The translations under genes and the position numbers were made by a program. The notes below the pieces were generated by a model. That model was given only the letters and a program-made list of their open reading frames with translations. It was not told the origin of the DNA and ran no database searches. 64,000 nucleotides of DNA. It comes from Frigoribacterium faeni (lineage in GTDB: Bacteria > Actinomycetota > Actinomycetes > Actinomycetales > Microbacteriaceae). Below are positions 59,011-64,000 of the stretch, in pieces. The first letter of the stretch is position 1, and each line of letters starts with the position of its first letter. The stretch spans positions 186,001-250,000 of the forward strand of contig NZ_JAAOYW010000002.1 of the NCBI RefSeq assembly GCF_011761235.1. The letters run 5' to 3'.

Positions 59011-60221
59011 GGGAGCCTCGCCTCGACGACGTGGCGGCCGTGCGTCGCGTCGACGGTCAGGTGCCCGCCGACCAGCCGGGCCCGCTCGGCGAGGCCGTCG
59101 AGGCCGTGGCCGCCGGACGACGCCGGGACCGCACCGTCGGGGAAGGACGGCGCCGACGCGGGCACGGGGTTCTCGACGCGCACGACGAGGTCCCCGCCGG
59201 GTCGTCCGCCCAGGGTGATCGTCACGGGCTGGTCCGGCGCGTGCCGGCGGGCGTTCGTCAGGCCCTCCTGCACGATGCGGTACGCGTGCCGGCTGATCGT
59301 GGTGGGCGGCGCCTCCTCGGGGTCGTCGCCGACCGGCAGCGTCGACTCGAGCTGCACCACGGCGCCCGCCGCCCGTGCCTCGTCGAGCAGGGCGCCCAGT
59401 CCCGCCAGGGTGGGCTGGGGCGGCGCCACCGCCCCGGAGCCGTCGGGCTCGCGCAGCACGCCGAGCACGTCGCGCAGCTCGACGAGCGCCGTGCGGGCGT
59501 TGTCGCGGATGACGCCGGCCGTCGCCCGCGCCTCGGCGGGGTCGAGGCCCTCGCGGTACTCGAGGGCGCCGGCGTGCAGGGCGACGAGCGAGAGCCGGTG
59601 GGCGAGCACGTCGTGCATCTCGCGCGCGATCCGGGTGCGTTCGAGGTCGCGGGCCTGGCCGAGGCGCAGCTGCTCCTCCTCCTCGACGAGGCGGGCGCGC
59701 TCGCGGAGGCTGCGCACCAGCTCGCGGCGACCGCCGATGTAGAGCCCGACCACGACGATCAGGGTCGTGGCGAGGACGGCCGCGAGGAGCGTCTGCCAGA
59801 AGGGCAGCGACGGCTCCGACGAGAGCACGAAGAGCTCGCCCAGCAGGCTCGACACGAGGAACACGAGGGCCGCGGGCACGATCTCGGCGCGGCGGCGCCG
59901 CGTGGCGAGCGAGACGAGCATCATCGACGCGGCCACCGACCCGAAGGGCGTGAAGCCCGCGAGGGCGGCGGCCACCAGCGTGAGGACGAGCGGGGCCCGG
60001 TGGCGCAGCGGCAGCAGCACCAGGACGGTCAGCCCGAGGACGACGTCGAGGAGCACGAACAGGACGAAGAGGTGGTCGGCCCCGCGGCTGCTGGTGGGGT
60101 CGCCGAACCACACCGCCAGCGAGACGACCAGCCCGCCCAGCGCCGCCACGATCAGGCGCCAGACCTCGCCCCAGGCTCGGGCCCAGCCGCGCGGTCGATC
60201 GGTGGTGTCTGCGGTGCTCAT
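58998..60221 (-). CDS. Sensor histidine kinase, HisKA_3 family
   Basis: 407 residues. About six N-terminal membrane helices in the first 165 residues without a large extracellular domain, a linker coil, the dimerisation domain with H203 in ARDLERTRIAREMHDVLAHRLSL (about 190-212), and an HATPase domain ending GHGLDGLAERARLVGGHLTVDATHGRHVVEARLPW. DesK/LiaS-like layout typical of kinases sensing membrane or envelope state. TACGCT 6 bases before the ATG (leaderless). Co-transcribed with its regulator. Confidence 0.94.
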   Translation of the reverse strand: MSTADTTDRPRGWARAWGEVWRLIVAALGGLVVSLAVWFGDPTSSRGADHLFVLFVLLDVVLGLTVLVLLPLRHRAPLVLTLVAAALAGFTPFGSVAASMMLVSLATRRRRAEIVPAALVFLVSSLLGELFVLSSEPSLPFWQTLLAAVLATTLIVVVGLYIGGRRELVRSLRERARLVEEEEQLRLGQARDLERTRIAREMHDVLAHRLSLVALHAGALEYREGLDPAEARATAGVIRDNARTALVELRDVLGVLREPDGSGAVAPPQPTLAGLGALLDEARAAGAVVQLESTLPVGDDPEEAPPTTISRHAYRIVQEGLTNARRHAPDQPVTITLGGRPGGDLVVRVENPVPASAPSFPDGAVPASSGGHGLDGLAERARLVGGHLTVDATHGRHVVEARLPWSR

Positions 60222-60227
60222 GCTGCG

Positions 60228-60233
60228 AGCGTA
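60228..60233 (-). promoter_or_regulatory. -10 hexamer of the leaderless histidine kinase gene
   Basis: TACGCT on the minus strand, 6 bases before the ATG at 60221. Confidence 0.55.
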
Positions 60234-60313
60234 CGGAGGGGGCGCCTCCTCGGGGATCGACCGAAGGTCGGAGGTGTGCCGAGCCGCGGGCGCCGGGGCA
60301 CGCCTCGCGTCGT

Positions 60314-60341
60314 TCAGGAACCTCGCGCGCGGGGTTCCTGA
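60314..60341. repeat. palindrome of the CAGGAAC family
   Basis: TCAGGAACCTCGCG and CGCGGGGTTCCTGA (14-base arms, one mismatch, no loop). Shares the GTTCAGGAAC core with elements at 18500, 18569-18594 and 60381-60406. Confidence 0.6.
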
Positions 60342-60380
60342 GCCGTGCGCGACCCAGGACGCCCGCCGCCCTCTCGACAC

Positions 60381-60406
60381 GGATCAGGACGCAGGTTCCT
60401 GAACGG
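60381..60406. repeat. second copy of the 26-base repeat near the ppc 3' end
   Basis: Identical to 18569-18594 at 25 of 26 positions. Both copies lie just beyond the stop codon of a minus-strand housekeeping gene (nrdF, ppc). Here the hairpin partner arm is not next to it. Confidence 0.8.
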
Positions 60407-60416
60407 GGAGAGGGGG

Positions 60417-63092
60417 TCAGCCGGTGTTCTGCAGGCCGGCGGCGATGCCGTTGACGGTGAGCAGCAGGAGGCGGTGGTCGGCGTCCGCCGGGTCCTTCTC
60501 GACCGAACGGCGGATGCCCCGCAGCGCCCGCAGCTGCAGCAGCGACAGCGCGTCGACGTAGGGGCTCCGGAGGCGCACCGAGCGGCTCAGCACCGGCCGC
60601 CCCTCGAGCACGTCGCTCGACCCGCTCGTCGCGAGCACCCACTCGCGGGTGAGCGCCATCTCGGCGAGCACCCGGTCGGCGAGGTCGTCGCGCTCGCCGA
60701 GGCCGAGGTAGCGGCGGGCGATGTGGTCGTCGGTCTTGGCCAGCGAGAGCTCGACGTTCTTGATCATCGTGCGGAACAGCGGCCACGCCTCGTACGCCTC
60801 GCGCAGCACCTGCACGTCGCCGACCGCGGCGAGCGCCGAGCCGAGGCCGTACCAGCCGGCGAGGTTGATGCGGGCCTGGGTCCAGGCGAACACCCACGGG
60901 ATCGCGCGAAGGTCTTCGAGGGACTCGACCGAGAGGCCGCGCCGGGCGGGACGCGAGCCGAGCGCGAGCAGGCCCACCTCCTCCATCGGGGTGACGGTCG
61001 CGAACCACTGGGCGAAGCCGTCGGCCTTGACGAGGCCGAAGAACGCGTCTCGCGAGGCGGCGTCCATCGCCGCGGCGAGCGGGGCGAAGCGCTCGGCGGA
61101 GGCGGCGTTCGCGGCGGCCGTGGACGGCGTCGACGCGTGCAGGGTCGCGGCCGCCATCTGCTCGATGTGGCGCGCGGCGATCACCTTGTTGCCGTAGTTC
61201 GCGAGGATCACCTCGCCCTGCTCGGTGATCTTGAAGCGGCCCTCGACCGACCCGGGCGGCTGGGCCCGGACGGCCTCGTGGGCCGGCCCGCCGCCGCGGC
61301 CCATCGAGCCGCCGCGGCCGTGGAACAGGGTCAGCTGGATCTCGTTGCGCTCGGCCCACTCGGCGATGCGCGCCTGGGCGTCGTAGAGGGCGAAGGTGGC
61401 GCTGACCGGGCCGACGTCCTTCGACGAGTCGGAGTAGCCGAGCATCACCTCGAGCTTCCGGCCCGTCGCGGCGAGGCGACGCTGCACCGCCTCGGTCTGC
61501 AGGGCCTCGTCGAGGATGCGCGTGGACGCCTCGAGGTCGGCGAACGTCTCGAAGAGCGGGACGACGTCGAGCACCGGCGCCGCCTCGGCGGAGCCCAGCG
61601 CGATCTCGGCGAGCTCGACGACGTTCGCGAGGTCGGCCGACGACTGCGTGAACGACACGATGTAGCGGGAGGCGGCCCGTCGCCCGAAGCGCCGCTGCAG
61701 CGAGGCGACGGTGCGGAACACGTCGAGCACCTCGACGGTCTGCGCGCTGAGCTCGCCGCCCGCGCGGGCCTCCTCGAGGGCGGCGCGGTGCACCTGCGAG
61801 TGCTGGCGCACCTCGAGCTCGGCGAGGTGGAACCCGAACGTCTCGACCTGCCAGACGAGGTTCTGCAGCTCGCCGTTGGCGGCGCGGTGGGCACCGGCCG
61901 CGCGCAGCGACGCCTGGACCGTGCGGAGGTCGGCGAGCAGGTCGTCGGGGCCGGCGTAGGCGAGGCCCTCGACGCCGCGACGGGTGGCGTCGACGCGCTC
62001 GGCGACGAAGAGCAGCACGCGGCGGTGGGTCTCGTTCGGCGAGCGGATGCCGATGCGCGAGGCGGTGTCGGGGTCGAGGGCGCGCTGCTGCTCGGCGAGC
62101 TCGCGGACGCCGGCGTCGGCCGGGGTGTCGGCCTCGTCGAGGGTGAGCGTGCCGCCGATGCGGCTCGTCGCGCGGTGCAGGCCGAGCAGCACGTGCTCGG
62201 AGGCGATCTCGGCGGCGGCGCGCGTCACCTCGGCGGTGACGTGCGGGTTGCCGTCGCGGTCGCCCCCGATCCAGCTGCTGAAGCGCATGAACGCGGGCGC
62301 GGCGACGGGCTGCCGGCCGGCTCCGTCGCCGTTGAGGCGGTCGTCGAGCACGCGGTAGACGTGCGGCACGACCTCGAACAGGGTCTGGTCGAAGACGTTC
62401 ATCGCCGTGCGGACCTCGTCGAGCGGGGTCGGGCGGGTCGTGCGCAGCGGCGAGGTGCGCCAGAGCACGTCGATCTCCTCGAGGAGGCGGCGCTCGGTCT
62501 CGAGCAGGTCGGCGGTGCTCTGCGCCGAGTCGCGCTCGTCGAGCAGGTCGCTGATGCGGCGGATCGTGCTGGCGACCGCCCGACGGCGGGCCTCGGTGGG
62601 GTGCGCGGTGAAGACGGGCTGGAACCGCAGCTCCTGCAGGCGGGCCGACGCCTCCTCGGCCCCCAGCTCGTCGACGAGCCGCTCGACCGCGGCGGGCAAC
62701 GAGTCGGCGCGCTCGCGGCGGCGGCGCAGCACGCGGACGCGGTGGTGCTCCTCGGCGAGGTTCGACAGGTGGAAGTACACGGTGAAGGCACGCGCGACCT
62801 GCTCGGCGCGCTGCTGGTCGAGCTCGGCGACGATCTCGCCGGCGCGGTCGACCGGCTCGGCGGAGTCGGTCTTGCCGGCGTGGCCCGCGGCGGCGTCCTC
62901 GTAGGCCGAGATGACGGCGGCGCGCAGCCGCTCGACGTCGGCGAGCAGGTCGGGGCCGCCGGCCTCGGTGAGCACGCGTCCGAGCAGGCTGCCCAGGAAG
63001 CTGACGTCGGCGCGCAGGTCGGTGTCGACCGCCCCTCGGACGTCGTCTCGGCTGGCTCCGTCGGGTCGCTTCGCGGTGTCGGTGTCGGTCAC
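60417..63092 (-). CDS. ppc: Phosphoenolpyruvate carboxylase
   Basis: 891 residues from GTG 63092, usual length. Carboxylates PEP to oxaloacetate to refill the TCA cycle. Catalytic His164 in VFTAHPTEARRR, the bicarbonate/PEP loops MLGYSDSSKDVGP and LFHGRGGSMGRGGGP, the arginine-rich regions and the conserved C-terminal QNTG (where the stop follows) are all present. The catalytic core shows nothing damaged. CATGAT 6 bases before the GTG points to a leaderless transcript. Confidence 0.97.
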   Translation of the reverse strand: MTDTDTAKRPDGASRDDVRGAVDTDLRADVSFLGSLLGRVLTEAGGPDLLADVERLRAAVISAYEDAAAGHAGKTDSAEPVDRAGEIVAELDQQRAEQVARAFTVYFHLSNLAEEHHRVRVLRRRRERADSLPAAVERLVDELGAEEASARLQELRFQPVFTAHPTEARRRAVASTIRRISDLLDERDSAQSTADLLETERRLLEEIDVLWRTSPLRTTRPTPLDEVRTAMNVFDQTLFEVVPHVYRVLDDRLNGDGAGRQPVAAPAFMRFSSWIGGDRDGNPHVTAEVTRAAAEIASEHVLLGLHRATSRIGGTLTLDEADTPADAGVRELAEQQRALDPDTASRIGIRSPNETHRRVLLFVAERVDATRRGVEGLAYAGPDDLLADLRTVQASLRAAGAHRAANGELQNLVWQVETFGFHLAELEVRQHSQVHRAALEEARAGGELSAQTVEVLDVFRTVASLQRRFGRRAASRYIVSFTQSSADLANVVELAEIALGSAEAAPVLDVVPLFETFADLEASTRILDEALQTEAVQRRLAATGRKLEVMLGYSDSSKDVGPVSATFALYDAQARIAEWAERNEIQLTLFHGRGGSMGRGGGPAHEAVRAQPPGSVEGRFKITEQGEVILANYGNKVIAARHIEQMAAATLHASTPSTAAANAASAERFAPLAAAMDAASRDAFFGLVKADGFAQWFATVTPMEEVGLLALGSRPARRGLSVESLEDLRAIPWVFAWTQARINLAGWYGLGSALAAVGDVQVLREAYEAWPLFRTMIKNVELSLAKTDDHIARRYLGLGERDDLADRVLAEMALTREWVLATSGSSDVLEGRPVLSRSVRLRSPYVDALSLLQLRALRGIRRSVEKDPADADHRLLLLTVNGIAAGLQNTG

Positions 63093-63158
63093 GGGACCAT
63101 CATGGACGAACTCGGGGCCGGATGACGCCGTGTTCGCGTCCTGCTGCGTGCCCGCGGC

Positions 63159-63545
63159 CTAGAACCAGCGGCGGATGACCTGGTCGAACACGTTCTTCGC
63201 GACGCCGAGGGGGCCGGGCAGCGGCTCGCCGTCGTCCCGGCCGACCGCCCTCAGGAGGGCGAGCTGCGCCTCCTCGTACTGCTCGGCCTCGTCCTCGGAG
63301 AGGTCGGAAGGGGCGTCGCGGCGGGCGCGCGCCAGGGCCTCGAGCTGGCGCACGCTCCACCGCATGCCGACGGGCTGCGGCGCGGTCTCGATCAGCTGGT
63401 GCAGGTCGACGTCCGACCGGCGGCCCCGCGGGTCGGCGGCCGCGCGGACCAGGTCGGTGAGGCCCCGCAGGCTCGCCTCGGTGCCGTGGGCGTCCTGCAC
63501 GCGGCGGGCGCGGCTGCACAGGTCATAGAGCAGTGCCTCGTCCAT
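63159..63545 (-). CDS. Hypothetical protein
   Basis: 128 residues from ATG 63545. Helical, soluble, Arg/Glu-rich; begins MDEALLYDLCSRARRVQDAHG and ends GVAKNVFDQVIRRWF. No recognised domain. The ATG has a GGGGAGAG Shine-Dalgarno, unlike its leaderless neighbours, and just upstream lies a perfect 12-bp hairpin (63553-63593) that could regulate translation. An alternative start 10 codons upstream would place the hairpin inside the coding region. Confidence 0.7.
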   Translation of the reverse strand: MDEALLYDLCSRARRVQDAHGTEASLRGLTDLVRAAADPRGRRSDVDLHQLIETAPQPVGMRWSVRQLEALARARRDAPSDLSEDEAEQYEEAQLALLRAVGRDDGEPLPGPLGVAKNVFDQVIRRWF

Positions 63546-63552
63546 GGGCTCT

Positions 63553-63593
63553 CCCCTCGTCTCTCCGACATGCAGCATGCCAGAGACGAGGGG
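63553..63593 (-). promoter_or_regulatory. 12-bp hairpin upstream of the hypothetical gene's ribosome site
   Basis: CCCCTCGTCTCT (63553-63564) pairs perfectly with AGAGACGAGGGG (63582-63593), 17-base loop. On the minus strand the downstream arm ends in GAGGGG and merges with the Shine-Dalgarno GGGGAGAG, so folding would hide part of the ribosome site. Confidence 0.5.
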
Positions 63594-63620
63594 CGGCGTC
63601 CACGACCCCCAAAGACACAT

Positions 63621-63649
63621 TTGACGGTGGGGCCCCGGCGGCGCACGCT
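63621..63649 (+). promoter_or_regulatory. leaderless promoter of the ArsR-type gene
   Basis: TTGACG (63621-63626), 17-base spacer, CACGCT (63644-63649), then 6 bases to GTG 63656. The clearest full -35/-10 pair at a leaderless start in the window. Confidence 0.7.
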
Positions 63650-63655
63650 GGGCAC

Positions 63656-64000
63656 GTGACCGAACTCGACGAACTCCGCGCGACCGCCCACCCGATCCGG
63701 CTGCGCCTGCTCTCGCTGCTCACGGGCGTCGCCCTCAGCGCGGCCGAGGCGGGCCGCGAGCTCGGCCTGTCGCAGGCGACCGCGAGCTACCACCTGCGGG
63801 TGCTCGAGCGCGTCGGGCTCGTCTCGGTCGTCGAGGTCGTGCGGGTGCGCGGCGGCGACGCGAAGCGCTACCGGCACCGGTCGTCGGCGGAGCCGTTCCC
63901 CCTCCGCCCCTCGCCCGCGGTCGCGGGGGGCGACGAGGAACGCGCGCAGTACGTCGAGGCGCTGGCCGACGAGCTGCGTCGCCGCTCGCGGCAGCGCGTC
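63656..64000 (+). CDS. ArsR-family helix-turn-helix regulator (3' end beyond window)
   Basis: 115 codons are visible from GTG 63656 and the frame is open to the window end. The N-terminus is a winged helix: ELRATAHPIRLRLLSLLTG, then GLSQATASYHLRVLERVGLV (recognition helix), and a basic wing DAKRYRHRS. This is the ArsR/HTH_20 pattern, often followed by a ligand domain, but no metal-binding cysteines are visible. Target and ligand unknown. Divergent from the hypothetical gene at 63545. Confidence 0.85.
   Translation, partial: MTELDELRATAHPIRLRLLSLLTGVALSAAEAGRELGLSQATASYHLRVLERVGLVSVVEVVRVRGGDAKRYRHRSSAEPFPLRPSPAVAGGDEERAQYVEALADELRRRSRQRV

Overview
This is a chromosomal window from a high-GC Gram-positive bacterium, most likely an actinobacterium of the family Microbacteriaceae (Frigoribacterium/Curtobacterium-like; the genus is inference). 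Support: very high GC with G/C-rich third codon positions, a class Ib nrdHIEF operon with NrdR-type boxes, a PEP carboxylase ending QNTG, HelY-type helicase, FmdB-MscL neighbourhood, and a protein carrying the REase_MTES_1575-type nuclease domain first named in Microbacterium. No phage, CRISPR array, rRNA or intact insertion sequence is visible; the gene content is mostly housekeeping with a few accessory islands.

Layout. 1-7145: tail of hrpA, a LacI regulator, phzF-like isomerase, GH51 arabinofuranosidase, small hypothetical, FMN reductase. 7217-10578: methyltransferase, then an amidohydrolase translationally coupled to kynureninase. 10672-17140: a LacI-controlled beta-galactoside uptake and hydrolysis operon (two permeases, lipoprotein binding protein, GH35) with a perfect palindromic operator in the divergent gap. 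17237-25676: CPBP protease, nrdHIEF on the minus strand, divergent MFS transporter, aldo/keto reductase, RNase HI. 25780-34825: SDR, HelY-type helicase, membrane proteins, epimerase, methyltransferase, DUF4190 protein. 35013-39567: tRNA-Ala(CGC), conserved membrane protein, GNAT, galU, 5-formyl-THF cyclo-ligase, FmdB, MscL.

39649-44953 is the most interesting island: one promoter drives a six-gene, largely overlapping operon with all four enzymes expected for an activated D-glycero-manno-heptose (sedoheptulose-7-P isomerase, GHMP heptose kinase, heptose bisphosphate phosphatase, nucleotidyltransferase) bracketed by two glycosyltransferases, in an organism that should not make LPS. 44966-49851: a small proline-rich gene, a 1255-residue SF1-helicase-like protein whose Walker A lysine and Walker B glutamate are both replaced but which keeps a C-terminal nuclease-like domain, and a solitary IS3 OrfA-like DNA-binding protein behind a 438-base non-coding region with 20-bp iterons.

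50048-64000: YegP-like protein, 3-mercaptopyruvate sulfurtransferase, DUF4166 plus TIGR01777 epimerase, glutaredoxin-like protein, DUF1275 membrane protein, uraD, nitrilase, amidohydrolase, BMP-type lipoprotein, a two-component system, ppc, a hypothetical gene and the start of an ArsR regulator.

Two window-wide signals stand out. First, more than 20 genes have an A-at-2, T-at-6 hexamer (TANNNT-like -10) 6-7 bases before the start codon and no Shine-Dalgarno, the signature of leaderless transcription. Second, the 14-mer GACCCGCGCCTCCT occurs nine times exactly, four times beginning inside a stop codon of the upstream gene.
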